DNA from: an uncultured Psychroserpens sp.
Lineage (GTDB): Bacteria; Bacteroidota; Bacteroidia; Flavobacteriales; Flavobacteriaceae
NCBI RefSeq assembly: GCF_947501425.1
Contig: NZ_CANMVN010000001.1
Span: 496,001-560,000, forward strand
DNA: 64,000 bases
Direction: 5' to 3'
Shown one piece after another: positions 54,730 through 63,446 of the stretch. The position numbers were made by a program, and so were the translations under genes. The notes beneath the pieces were generated by a model. The model had not been told where the DNA came from. It saw nothing but the letters and a program-made list of their open reading frames with translations, and did no database searches. Numbering within the stretch: position 1 is the first letter of the stretch; each line of letters starts with the position of its first letter.

Positions 54730-55989
54730 ATGTTTAGTAGAGATCGTTGGAATGAGATACTAGAAGCATTAAATGCTAATAAAGTTAGAACCTTTCTAAC
54801 CGCTTTTGGTGTGTTTTGGGGTATAACAATTTTAGTGTTACTGCTAGCGTTGACCAATGGTCTAAAAAATGGTGTTACTGCCGATTTCGGTGATTTTGCT
54901 ACCAACTCTATGTTTATGTGGACCCAAGGAACATCTAAACCCTATAAAGGCCTGCCTAAAGGCCGCTATTTCAACTATAAGATAGGAGATGTTGCTGCAA
55001 TAAAATCAGAGATTCCAAACTTAAAATATGTATCTCCAAGAAATCAATTAGGAGGTTTTAGAGGTGCAAATAATGTTATTAGAGGAACCAGAACAGGTGC
55101 ATTTGAGATTTATGGTGACTACCCAGAATATATCAAACAGCAGCCTATGGATATTCTCCAAGGTCGCTTTATTAGTTATTCTGATATTGAAGCTAAGCGT
55201 AAAATATGCGTAATTGGAACAGGTGTATTGAAAGGACTTTATGATAAAGGAGAAGAAGCACTTGGAACCTATATAAAGATTAATGGAGTAAATTTTTTAG
55301 TGGTTGGTACCTTTAAAATGAGCAATAGCCAAGGTGATGGAGAGCAAGATGCAAGTACGATTTATATTCCTTTTACAACATTCGGGCAAGCATTTAATAG
55401 AGGTGAAAGCGTAGGATGGATGGCCATAACAGCAGTAGATGGTATTCCTATTACCACTATAAAACAACAAGTATTTGATTTGATGAAATCAAGGCATAAA
55501 GTACATCCAGAAGACGAGCGTGCGATTGGACACTTTGACTTATCAGAACAGTTTGAACGCATTAGTGGTTTGTTTTCTATTTTGTCTTTTGTAGGCTATT
55601 TTGTTGGCATACTGGTATTGACCTCAGGTATAATAGGTATAAATAATATTATGCTTATTGTGGTCAAAGAGCGAACAAAAGAAATTGGGATACGCCGAGC
55701 TTTAGGAGCTACCCCATGGATGGTAAAAGGTCAAATCTTACAGGAAAGTTTAATACTAACTATACTATCAGGAATGGTAGGAGTTTCCTTTGCTGCATTA
55801 GTTATCTGGATCATGAATAGTATTTTGGATAGTGTTGGTCCTGTAGAAAATTTTGCAAATCCTAGTGTGAGTATGCAAGTTGTATTCACCGCTTTGATCA
55901 TATTAGTGGTTTCTGGTTTACTTGCCGGATTGATTCCAGCAAATAGAGCAACCAAAATGAAGCCTGTAGACGCATTAAGAATAGAATAA
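54730..55989 (+). CDS. MacB-type ABC permease, second copy
   Basis: This 419-residue protein is a paralogue of the preceding permease with the same four-helix plan. It begins MFSRDRWNEILEALNANKVRTFLTAFGVFWGI, parallel to the DLERWQEIFETLSKNKLRTFLTG start of copy 1, and shares IMLIVVKERTKEIGIRRALGATP and ANRATKMKPVDALRIE. The two permeases probably form a heterodimer served by the single ATPase. It is separated from copy 1 by one base. Confidence 0.92.
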   Translation: MFSRDRWNEILEALNANKVRTFLTAFGVFWGITILVLLLALTNGLKNGVTADFGDFATNSMFMWTQGTSKPYKGLPKGRYFNYKIGDVAAIKSEIPNLKYVSPRNQLGGFRGANNVIRGTRTGAFEIYGDYPEYIKQQPMDILQGRFISYSDIEAKRKICVIGTGVLKGLYDKGEEALGTYIKINGVNFLVVGTFKMSNSQGDGEQDASTIYIPFTTFGQAFNRGESVGWMAITAVDGIPITTIKQQVFDLMKSRHKVHPEDERAIGHFDLSEQFERISGLFSILSFVGYFVGILVLTSGIIGINNIMLIVVKERTKEIGIRRALGATPWMVKGQILQESLILTILSGMVGVSFAALVIWIMNSILDSVGPVENFANPSVSMQVVFTALIILVVSGLLAGLIPANRATKMKPVDALRIE

Positions 55990-56010
55990 AATTAAAATAA
56001 TCATCAACTC

Positions 56011-57171
56011 ATGAAAAGAACAAGAACTGTAATATTATTGATATTGATCGTAGTTGTATTTGGAGCAGCCTTATACTACTTATGGAAAAAGAATCAAGAA
56101 GATCCTGTGACGTACACTTCGGAAATTCCTACAGAAAAGACTATTGTTGTTAAAACAGTTGCTACAGGCAGTATAGTTCCAAAAGAGGAAATATTAATTA
56201 AGCCAAACATTTCAGGAGTAATTGAAGAGGTATTCATTGAAGCTGGTGAATATGTAAAGCAAGGAGATCTTATTGCTCAAATAAGAGTAATACCAAATGT
56301 GTCTAACCTAACCAGCGCAAAAAATAATATAGCGTCAAATAGAAATGCTCTACAAACAGCCGAAATTAACTTTAAAACTCAAAAAGCTATTTATGATCGT
56401 CAAAAGGAGTTATTTGATAAAGGGGTTATTGCTGCTAATGAATTTGATCAGGTAAACAATACCTTTTTACAAGCAAAACAACGTGTTGAACAAGCTAGAA
56501 TAGATGTTACACAAGCACGTCAAAACTATGATATTATTAAAACAGGAACGACTTCCGGATTAGGGAGTGCTGCTCAAACTCAGGTTCGTGCAACAGTTTC
56601 TGGGATGGTTTTAGATGTTCCTGTTAAAGAAGGTAATCAGGTTATTGAAGCTAATAATTTCAATGAAGGTACTTCAATTGCATCACTTGCAGATGTGAAA
56701 AAAATGATTTTTGAAGGAAAAGTTGATGAGAGTGAAGTAGGAAAAATTAAAGAAGGACTTCCTTTAGAAATAACTGTTGGAGCTATTGAAAATGAAAAGT
56801 TTGATGCTATTCTAGATTATATTGCTCCAAAAGGTGTGGCTGAGAATGGTGCTATTCAGTTTGAAATAAAAGGCTCTTTAAAGTCAATTGATTCAACATT
56901 TATAAGAGCAGGATTAAGTGCAAATGCATCTATTATTTTGGATAGAGCTGAAGATGTTTTAGCCATAAAAGAAGCCCTTGTTCAGTATGATAATGAAACA
57001 AAGAAACCTTTTGTTGAAGTTGAAATTGGAGATCAGAAGTTTGAAAGAAAAGATGTAGAGTTAGGTATTAGTGATGGTATATTTGTCGAGGTAAAAAGCG
57101 GTATCACCAAAGACGATAAAATCAAAGTTTGGAATCAAATACAAGGCATTCCCAAATACGCTCAACAATAA
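56011..57171 (+). CDS. MacA/HlyD-type periplasmic adaptor, first copy
   Basis: This 386-residue protein has an N-terminal membrane anchor (about 7-24), the biotinyl-lipoyl half-motif ISGVIEEVFIEAGEYVKQGDLIAQI, a coiled-coil hairpin (about 100-185) with NRNALQTAEINFKTQKAIYDR, and beta-barrel and membrane-proximal domains toward the C-terminus. It is the periplasmic adaptor that joins MacB-type permeases to TolC. It lies 21 bases after the second permease and 51 bases before tolC. Confidence 0.9.
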   Translation: MKRTRTVILLILIVVVFGAALYYLWKKNQEDPVTYTSEIPTEKTIVVKTVATGSIVPKEEILIKPNISGVIEEVFIEAGEYVKQGDLIAQIRVIPNVSNLTSAKNNIASNRNALQTAEINFKTQKAIYDRQKELFDKGVIAANEFDQVNNTFLQAKQRVEQARIDVTQARQNYDIIKTGTTSGLGSAAQTQVRATVSGMVLDVPVKEGNQVIEANNFNEGTSIASLADVKKMIFEGKVDESEVGKIKEGLPLEITVGAIENEKFDAILDYIAPKGVAENGAIQFEIKGSLKSIDSTFIRAGLSANASIILDRAEDVLAIKEALVQYDNETKKPFVEVEIGDQKFERKDVELGISDGIFVEVKSGITKDDKIKVWNQIQGIPKYAQQ

Positions 57172-57222
57172 TTTTAACATTTAGTGTAACACTTGTATAT
57201 TTATAGAGACATATAGTTAATT

Positions 57223-58665
57223 ATGAAAAAAATAGTCAGCATATTAATTGTTTTAGTAACAATAAGCTCACAGGCACAAAACAAAAAATGGACACTTATA
57301 GAGTGTGTTGAATACGCTTTAGAAAACAATATTTCAATAAAGCAAAGTGAGTTAGATCTTGAAGTTACAGAAGTAGAAAGACTTAATGCACTTGGTAACT
57401 TTATTCCTAGTTTAAACGCTGGAGCTGGAGTTTCAGAAAACACAGGACTTAGTTTTAACCCAGTAACAAATAATGCACAAACAACAACATTTTTATCAGC
57501 TAGCGGAAATATAAACGTCGGATATACCATATTTGATGGCTTACGAAATGTTAGAGCATTGCAACGTGCTAAAATTTCTAAATTGGCGAGTCAGTATCGA
57601 TTAGACAAAATGAAAGACGATATTTCACTTTTTGTAGCTAATGGTTATTTACAGGTTATTTTGAATAAAGCAAATTTGGAAGTCCTAAAGTCTCAAAATC
57701 AAGTTACTCAGGAACAGATTGAAAGAACACAGCAATTAGTAGAAGCGGGCTCAATTCCCAGAGGTGATCTACTTGAAATACAAGCAACAGATGCAAGTGA
57801 AAAGCAATCCATTATTAATGCTGAAAATAACGTCACAATTTCATTAATTAGTTTAGCACAATTATTACTAATTAAGGACTATGAGAATTTTGATATTGAA
57901 GATGAAGGTTATGATATCATTGATGCTGGAATTGCTGAAAAAGATGTTTCCGAAATATTGGCTCAGGCTAAAGAATCTCGATCAGAAATAAAAATTGCTG
58001 AGCAAAATGTAGCCTTAGCAGAAAAGGATGTTCAAATTGCTAAAGGAGCAAACTTACCAACACTCTCGGCATTTTTTGGTTACAATACACGATTTGCTAA
58101 TACACCGTCATTCTCTCAAACAATAGATCCAGATAACCCTTCATCTACACAACAAATAGGTGTTGTAGAGGCTACTGGACAAGCAGTAGTTGCAGATTTC
58201 CCAAATACGATTTTACAAGAAGTAGCTGCAGATCCTTTTATTGACCAATTATACCAAAATGATGGAATTGGTTACGGACTTCAGTTAAATATCCCTATTT
58301 TTAATGGATTCTCAACACGAGGAAATATCAAACGAAGTGAAATAAGCTTATTACGCAGCAAATTTCAGTTAGAACAAGCGGAATTAGATTTAGAATCAAC
58401 TGTTTATCAGGCTTATGTTGATGCAAAAGGATCTCTTAAATCATATGAAGCCGCAGAATTAGCTTTAGAGTCTCAGCAATTAGCTTATGATTATGCAAAA
58501 GAGCGTTATGATGTTGGATTAACAAATGCATTCGATTTTAGCCAATCTAAACTAAGATATGATAATGCTAGAATTGAGGTTAATCGTGCTAAGTACGATT
58601 ATATATTTAAGTTAAAGGTTCTTGAATTATATTTTGGAATTCCTGCAACTGAATTAAAGTTTTAA
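57223..58665 (+). CDS. TolC-family outer-membrane efflux protein
   Basis: This 480-residue protein has a signal peptide (MKKIVSILIVLVTISSQAQ) and two TolC-type repeats, each with long helices: KWTLIECVEYALENNISIKQSEL opens the first, and ALAEKDVQIAKGANLPTL the second. NIPIFNGFSTRGNIKRSEI is the typical strand-helix of this family. It forms the trimeric outer-membrane duct for the neighbouring exporter. The loop 290-345 has extra Pro/Asn/Thr-rich sequence. It is followed four bases later by a second adaptor gene. Confidence 0.93.
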   Translation: MKKIVSILIVLVTISSQAQNKKWTLIECVEYALENNISIKQSELDLEVTEVERLNALGNFIPSLNAGAGVSENTGLSFNPVTNNAQTTTFLSASGNINVGYTIFDGLRNVRALQRAKISKLASQYRLDKMKDDISLFVANGYLQVILNKANLEVLKSQNQVTQEQIERTQQLVEAGSIPRGDLLEIQATDASEKQSIINAENNVTISLISLAQLLLIKDYENFDIEDEGYDIIDAGIAEKDVSEILAQAKESRSEIKIAEQNVALAEKDVQIAKGANLPTLSAFFGYNTRFANTPSFSQTIDPDNPSSTQQIGVVEATGQAVVADFPNTILQEVAADPFIDQLYQNDGIGYGLQLNIPIFNGFSTRGNIKRSEISLLRSKFQLEQAELDLESTVYQAYVDAKGSLKSYEAAELALESQQLAYDYAKERYDVGLTNAFDFSQSKLRYDNARIEVNRAKYDYIFKLKVLELYFGIPATELKF

Positions 58666-58669
58666 AACC

Positions 58670-59971
58670 ATGACTAAAAGAACAAAAATTATTATTGGAA
58701 TTATCATTTTTGTACTTCTGGCTCTTGTAGTAGGAAGCAAAATGGGACTCTTTGGTAAAAAAGGCAATTTCAAAGAAGTAGATGTTAAAAAAGTAGCTCT
58801 TGTAGATATTATTGAAACGGTTTCGGCCACTGGAAAAATTCAACCAGAAGTTGAGGTTAAAATATCTAGCGAAGTTTCTGGAGAAATTTTAGAGCTACCA
58901 TTTAAAGAGGGACAACAAGTAAAAAAAGGAGATCTTTTAGTTCGTGTTAATCCAGATCTAATTCAATCTGCAGTAAACAGATCTCAGGCAACTTATCAAA
59001 ATGTAAGAGCCGGTTTAGAACAAGCTGAAGCAACTCTCAAAGAGGCTAAGGCAAACTATGATAGAAATAAGTCACTTTTTGAAAGAGGTGTGATTTCTAA
59101 AGCAGATTGGGATCGTGCAATTGCAGCCTATGAAACAGCTCAGGCATCTAAAAGTTCTGCATATTACAGTGTTCAAAGCGCTGCTGCTTCAGTAAATGAA
59201 GCTAAAGATAATTTAGGTCGTACTACAATCTATGCACCAATGAGTGGTACCATATCTCTTCTCAATGTGGAGTTAGGAGAACGTGTTGTGGGAACACAAC
59301 AAATGGCAGGTACTGAAATTTTAAGAGTAGCAAACCTTAATAACATGGAAGTTGAAGTAGATGTTAACGAGAATGATATTGTTAAAGTTCAAATTGGAGA
59401 CTCTACAATTGTTGAGGTGGATGCCTACTTAAAGAAAGAATTTAAAGGAATTGTAACCGAAATTGCTAACTCAGCTGCGGGAACATTAACTGCAGATCAA
59501 GTTACTAATTTTAGAGTAAAAGTTAGAATTTTAGAAGAATCATATAAAGATTTAGTGGAAGGTAAGCCAGAAAACTATTCGCCTTTTAGACCTGGTATGA
59601 CTGCTACTGTTGATATTATAACAGATAAAAGGGATAAGACAGTTGCTGTTCCTATTAGTTCTATCGTTATTAAAACAGACACCTCTTCTGTTAAGAAAGA
59701 TTTTGAGAAAACAGCTTCAGACGAAATTAAGCCAGAAAATGAAGAGAAATTTGAATGTGTTTTTGTTAGTAGTGGTGGAGAGGCTAAATTAAGAGTAGTG
59801 AAAACAGGAATTCAAGACGATACTAATATTGAAATTACATCTGGATTACAAGAGGGAGATGAGATTATTACTGGGCCATACAATATCGTTTCAAAAACGT
59901 TGAAGTCTGGTGATAAAATTGAAAAGAAAGGTGATAAAAATAAAGAGAAAGTAGATACTCCTGAAGAGTAA
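58670..59971 (+). CDS. HlyD/MacA-type periplasmic adaptor, second copy
   Basis: This 433-residue protein is the second adaptor of the cluster. It has an N-terminal anchor (about 7-24), SATGKIQPEVEVKISSEVSGE, the lipoyl motif FKEGQQVKKGDLLVRV, a coiled-coil (about 100-185), and a beta-barrel domain with GTISLLNVELGERV. The C-terminus carries an extra Lys/Glu-rich tail. It is longer than the first adaptor and not a close copy. Both flank tolC, so either may serve the double permease, or the two may act together as a hetero-hexamer. The next gene is tsaB. Confidence 0.9.
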   Translation: MTKRTKIIIGIIIFVLLALVVGSKMGLFGKKGNFKEVDVKKVALVDIIETVSATGKIQPEVEVKISSEVSGEILELPFKEGQQVKKGDLLVRVNPDLIQSAVNRSQATYQNVRAGLEQAEATLKEAKANYDRNKSLFERGVISKADWDRAIAAYETAQASKSSAYYSVQSAAASVNEAKDNLGRTTIYAPMSGTISLLNVELGERVVGTQQMAGTEILRVANLNNMEVEVDVNENDIVKVQIGDSTIVEVDAYLKKEFKGIVTEIANSAAGTLTADQVTNFRVKVRILEESYKDLVEGKPENYSPFRPGMTATVDIITDKRDKTVAVPISSIVIKTDTSSVKKDFEKTASDEIKPENEEKFECVFVSSGGEAKLRVVKTGIQDDTNIEITSGLQEGDEIITGPYNIVSKTLKSGDKIEKKGDKNKEKVDTPEE

Positions 59972-59991
59972 TTTTCCTAAACATTTCATAT

Positions 59992-60666
59992 ATGTCTCTT
60001 ATATTAAGTATAGAAACATCAACAACTAATTGCTCAGTCTCTCTTTCTAAAAAAGGAGAGACTTTGATTTTAAAGGAGGATAATAATAGTAATTATTCGC
60101 ACGCAGAATCTTTGCATGTCTTTATTGACAAAGTTATTGCATCTGCTGAAATTAAAAAGGAAGATATTGATGCAATTGCAGTAAGTAAAGGTCCAGGTTC
60201 TTATACAGGGCTTCGAATAGGCGTATCTGCAGCAAAAGGCTTGAGCTATGCACTTGAAATTCCTCTCATATCAGTTTCTACATTAGAGGCTTTAGCTCAT
60301 CAAGTTAATACTCAAGACGGTGTTATCATACCAATGCTTGATGCAAGACGATTAGAAGTTTATTCGGCAATTTATAGCAGTGCTCTCAAACCTTTAAGAG
60401 CCATTGAAGCTCAAATACTAGATGAAACTTCTTTTTCTGAATATCTCAAAAAAGGTAAAGTTTATTTTATTGGCAATGGTGTTGAAAAGACCAAAGACCT
60501 TATAGATCACTCTAATGCAATTTTTATAGAAGGTAAATTACCATCTGCTAATCAAATGAGTGCTTTAGCATACGCTAAGTATAAAAAAAGCGACATCGAA
60601 GATGTCGCCTATTTTGAACCTTTTTATTTGAAAGATTTTATTGCTTTAAAGCCTAAATCGTCTTAG
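59992..60666 (+). CDS. tsaB: tRNA threonylcarbamoyladenosine biosynthesis protein TsaB
   Basis: TsaB is the partner of TsaD in adding threonylcarbamoyl to A37 of tRNAs that read ANN codons. The 224-residue protein has the ASKHA-type fold start ILSIETSTTNCSVSLSKKGE, the YeaZ signature SKGPGSYTGLRIGVSAAKGLSYAL, and STLEALAHQ. It lacks a zinc-binding His pair, as expected of TsaB. It lies 20 bases after the second adaptor and overlaps the mscS stop on the other strand by four bases. Its coding region contains the minus-strand terminator of mscS. Confidence 0.95.
   Translation: MSLILSIETSTTNCSVSLSKKGETLILKEDNNSNYSHAESLHVFIDKVIASAEIKKEDIDAIAVSKGPGSYTGLRIGVSAAKGLSYALEIPLISVSTLEALAHQVNTQDGVIIPMLDARRLEVYSAIYSSALKPLRAIEAQILDETSFSEYLKKGKVYFIGNGVEKTKDLIDHSNAIFIEGKLPSANQMSALAYAKYKKSDIEDVAYFEPFYLKDFIALKPKSS
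60583..60608 (-). terminator. intrinsic terminator of mscS located inside tsaB
   Basis: On the minus strand GCGACATC and GATGTCGC form a perfect eight-base stem with a three-base loop (60590-60608), followed by seven T residues (60589-60583). This is 55 bases past the stop codon of the MscS gene. On the plus strand the same bases encode tsaB residues. Confidence 0.75.
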
Positions 60667-61475
60667 CCTTCTTTTTTGATTTCAACTGCATGTGGATAAG
60701 GTATTTCTATACCAGCAGCGTCTAATGCATTCTTAACATTTTCATGAGTTTCAAAGTAAACATCCCAATAGTCGGCAACAGAAGACCAGGGTCTTACAGC
60801 AAAATTAATAGAACTATCTGCAAGTTCAGATACGTTCACAGAAGGTGCTGGGTCTTTTAGTACTTTAGGGTTAGATGTTAATACATTCATCAATACCTCT
60901 TTAGTTTGTTTGATATCAGATTCGTAACCAACACCAAAGGTAAGATCAACTCTAAGCTTTCCTTCCGAAGAATAGTTTACAATATTTCCATTAGACAATA
61001 CTCCGTTTGGAATAATAATCTCTTTGTTTGTTGGAGATAAAAGTTTAGTTGTAAAGATTTCTATTTCTTTAACAACTCCTAATTCACCTTGAGCTTCGAT
61101 TAGATCACCAATTTTAATAGGTTTGAAGATCATGATAAGTACGCCACCAGCAAAATTAGCAAGAGATCCTTGTAAAGCCAGTCCAATAGCCAGACCTGCG
61201 GCTGCAAGAATAGCTGCAAATGATGTTGTTTCAATTCCTACAGTTCCCAAAACTACAACTATAAGAACAATTTTTAATGCCCAACTTAACAGGTTTAACA
61301 AGAATTTTTTGAGACTTTCGTCATAGTCTCTTTTTGTCATTACCTTACGGATTCCTTTCAATACATTTTTAATAATAATTGAACCAACAATCCATATCGC
61401 AATAGCTGCTAATACTCTTGGTCCAAAATCTACGATAAGGTCATAACCTTTATCAATCCATTTTTGTATGTCCAT
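60663..61475 (-). CDS. small-conductance mechanosensitive channel, MscS type
   Basis: MscS channels open under membrane tension to release solutes on hypo-osmotic shock. The 270-residue protein is close to E. coli MscS in size. It has three membrane helices (about 18-38, 55-80 and 86-112), the pore helix with the Gly/Ala pattern AAAGLAIGLALQGSLANFAGGV, and the MscS beta domain KIGDLIEAQGELGVVKEIEIFTT and IIIPNGVLSNGNIVNYS. The final segment ends FPYPHAVE-like IPYPHAVEIKKEG. It is convergent with tsaB, with a four-base overlap. Confidence 0.94.
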   Translation of the reverse strand: MDIQKWIDKGYDLIVDFGPRVLAAIAIWIVGSIIIKNVLKGIRKVMTKRDYDESLKKFLLNLLSWALKIVLIVVVLGTVGIETTSFAAILAAAGLAIGLALQGSLANFAGGVLIMIFKPIKIGDLIEAQGELGVVKEIEIFTTKLLSPTNKEIIIPNGVLSNGNIVNYSSEGKLRVDLTFGVGYESDIKQTKEVLMNVLTSNPKVLKDPAPSVNVSELADSSINFAVRPWSSVADYWDVYFETHENVKNALDAAGIEIPYPHAVEIKKEG

Positions 61476-61507
61476 ATTCTAGTTTTTATTTAGATTGTAA
61501 TATTAAT

Positions 61508-61545
61508 AAAAAACCCGAACATTTTAAATTTAAACGTTCGGGTTT
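61508..61545 (-). terminator. terminator downstream of the unknown secreted protein gene
   Basis: AAACCCGAAC (61511-61520) pairs with GTTCGGGTTT (61536-61545); on the minus strand the stem is followed by six T residues. It lies 20 bases beyond the stop of the gene at 61565. Confidence 0.75.
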
Positions 61546-61564
61546 ATAGTTTAATCTATTTGTC

Positions 61565-62254
61565 TTATAGTGAGTTAATGTAATCCATTAACTTAACTAA
61601 ATCTTCTTGTTTTGAAGTTTTGATTTTATTAGATTTGATATAATCTAATATAGCTTTTGAATGTTCTGGAAATGAATTTGCTAAATCTTTTTTCTTCGTA
61701 GACAATTCAATAGCAATTCCACTTTCATTTAAAGTGTAATATTGATCGCTTTTTCTTTTATACTGAGCAGGCTTAGTTTTTGCGTACCCACTTTTAGCTT
61801 TTTGCTTCTCAATAAATACAACACGCTCTTTAATCAATAAAGGTTTTTTGTGAGATACATCACTAGCTATAACAAAATAGCCTCTTTTACCTTTTTTTGT
61901 TTTGGCATCAATGTAGTTGTAAGCTCGATATGATTTATTTGAGTTACTGAAGGTAATAGTCACGTTAACAAGGTCTCTATTCAAAGCTTCAACTTCATTT
62001 TCGTTTTTCTTCAGTTCGATAACATCATTGAAAGCATTATAACGCAAACTATATAGTTTACCTTCTTTATCTGCTGAAATCTTACCTGGCATAAATTTAT
62101 CAATGATGTAAGGTGTTCCAATAATACTATTGTCATTCATGTCAAATGCATACACCATTCCAGGCGATGTAAGATTTTGTCTTGCGGTATCCTGAGCAAT
62201 AGCATTAAATGATACTACAGTGAGTAATACCATAAAAAAAAGTGATTTTTTCAT
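61565..62254 (-). CDS. secreted protein of unknown function, copy A
   Basis: I place the start at the ATG at 62254 (229 residues), which gives a clean signal peptide MKKSLFFMVLLTVVSFNAIAQ; a longer frame would overlap the dodecin gene. The mature part has no family that I recognise. It shows GTPYIIDKFMPGKIS, YSLRYNAFNDVIELKKNENEV, a central beta-rich segment, then PAQYKRKSDQYYTLNES and a helical C-terminus ending KQEDLVKLMDYINSL. The same layout occurs in the protein encoded at 62624-63370, so they are paralogues on either side of dodecin. It is likely periplasmic. Confidence 0.8.
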   Translation of the reverse strand: MKKSLFFMVLLTVVSFNAIAQDTARQNLTSPGMVYAFDMNDNSIIGTPYIIDKFMPGKISADKEGKLYSLRYNAFNDVIELKKNENEVEALNRDLVNVTITFSNSNKSYRAYNYIDAKTKKGKRGYFVIASDVSHKKPLLIKERVVFIEKQKAKSGYAKTKPAQYKRKSDQYYTLNESGIAIELSTKKKDLANSFPEHSKAILDYIKSNKIKTSKQEDLVKLMDYINSL

Positions 62255-62321
62255 AATTAGTGTTTTTATAAATGCTCCAATAAACATGCCAATTTTAGTG
62301 CTATCAGATAATAGGTTTAAT

Positions 62322-62522
62322 TTATTTGACTTCAAAGGTGAGTTTTACGTTCACTCTAAATTCTGTGACGTCATCGTCTTTTACAATAGCGCTTTGATCC
62401 TGAACATAGACTGACCTTATGTTTTTTACACTTTTAGAAGCTTGCTTAACAGCTTTTCTGGTTGCATCTTCCCAACTTTTATCAGAGTTTGATAATACCT
62501 CAATTACTTTTAATACTGCCAT
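62322..62522 (-). CDS. dodecin
   Basis: Dodecins are small dodecameric flavin-binding proteins that store or scavenge riboflavin and FMN. The 66-residue protein matches the family closely: VLKVIEVLSNSDKSWEDATRKAV, SVKNIRSVYVQDQSAIV and the C-terminal strand FRVNVKLTFEVK. In bacterial dodecins a conserved Trp stacks on the flavin; the Trp in SWEDA is at the expected site. It is placed between two paralogous secreted-protein genes on the same strand, with gaps of 67 and 101 bases. Confidence 0.93.
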   Translation of the reverse strand: MAVLKVIEVLSNSDKSWEDATRKAVKQASKSVKNIRSVYVQDQSAIVKDDDVTEFRVNVKLTFEVK

Positions 62523-62623
62523 TTTATTAGATTTTATTTGTTAATAAATAGAACATTAAAGATACTAATAATTATTGAAATTAGTATCCAATTGCGATTA
62601 TCGATAATTGATTTAGTTTTACA

Positions 62624-63370
62624 CTATTTAGTAGTTATTGAGGAGATGTATTCAGCAATTAGAATTAAATCCTTTTCTTTTTTTGGATTCAATTTATTAC
62701 TCTTAAAGAACTTTTTAATCTTTTTTTCATGCGCTTCATAAGTACTTAAAATTTTTCGCTCTTTTAAAGGTAAACTGGTTATTTTTTCTCCATTCAAGAG
62801 ATAGTAGACATCAGATTTACGTCTGTATTTAGCAGGTTTATTGCTGTTATATGACGTGTAGGATTCTGCAGCTTTATGATACTGAACCTCTTGTTTCTTT
62901 AAAACTGAAAAATTTTCATCTTCGTGTACTACAACCAGAAAACCTCTTTGAAGCGTATTAGTTTCATCTATAAAGGAAAACGTCTTGTATTTTGTGCCTG
63001 TTCTTGTAAATTCAATTTCAAAAGGCGTGTTATTATTAAGTGCAATAATATTGTCTTCAGCTAATTTAACTTCCATTTCACCACTATGCGCATTATATCT
63101 GCAATAGTAAATATGGTTTTCGTAATTAGTAATTCTAACTGGCTGATAATCGTCATGAATGTAAGGAGATCCAATAGCGCGTATCTTTTCTACCATGATT
63201 TTTGATCCAAATCCCATTTCTGTAGCTGTATCAATAGCACCTAAATTCTGTCCAGAACCATAACTTTCTACATATCGCTCTGCTGGTTGAGTAAACGTGG
63301 GGTTTTGGGCACTGCCTAAATTGAAACATAGCAATGTAATAAATAATAGATTGAATTGATGATTTTTCAT
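62624..63370 (-). CDS. secreted protein of unknown function, copy B
   Basis: This 248-residue protein has a signal peptide (MKNHQFNLLFITLLCFNLGSA) and shares the architecture of the protein encoded at 61565-62254. Comparable blocks are GSPYIHDDYQPVRI, YYCRYNAHSGEMEVKL, FEIEFTRTGTKYKTFSFID, KPAKYRRKSDVYYLLNGE and a helical end KKEKDLILIAEYISS. I do not recognise a named domain. The similarity in the KPA(Q/K)Y(K/R)RKSD...YY.LN region is the clearest. No enzymatic motif is visible. Confidence 0.8.
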   Translation of the reverse strand: MKNHQFNLLFITLLCFNLGSAQNPTFTQPAERYVESYGSGQNLGAIDTATEMGFGSKIMVEKIRAIGSPYIHDDYQPVRITNYENHIYYCRYNAHSGEMEVKLAEDNIIALNNNTPFEIEFTRTGTKYKTFSFIDETNTLQRGFLVVVHEDENFSVLKKQEVQYHKAAESYTSYNSNKPAKYRRKSDVYYLLNGEKITSLPLKERKILSTYEAHEKKIKKFFKSNKLNPKKEKDLILIAEYISSITTK

Positions 63371-63446
63371 GATTGTGAATTTTTGTATTGGATTTCAACC
63401 CATAATAATAAAAAAAACAATAAGATAAAAAGGATAAAAGTTAAAA

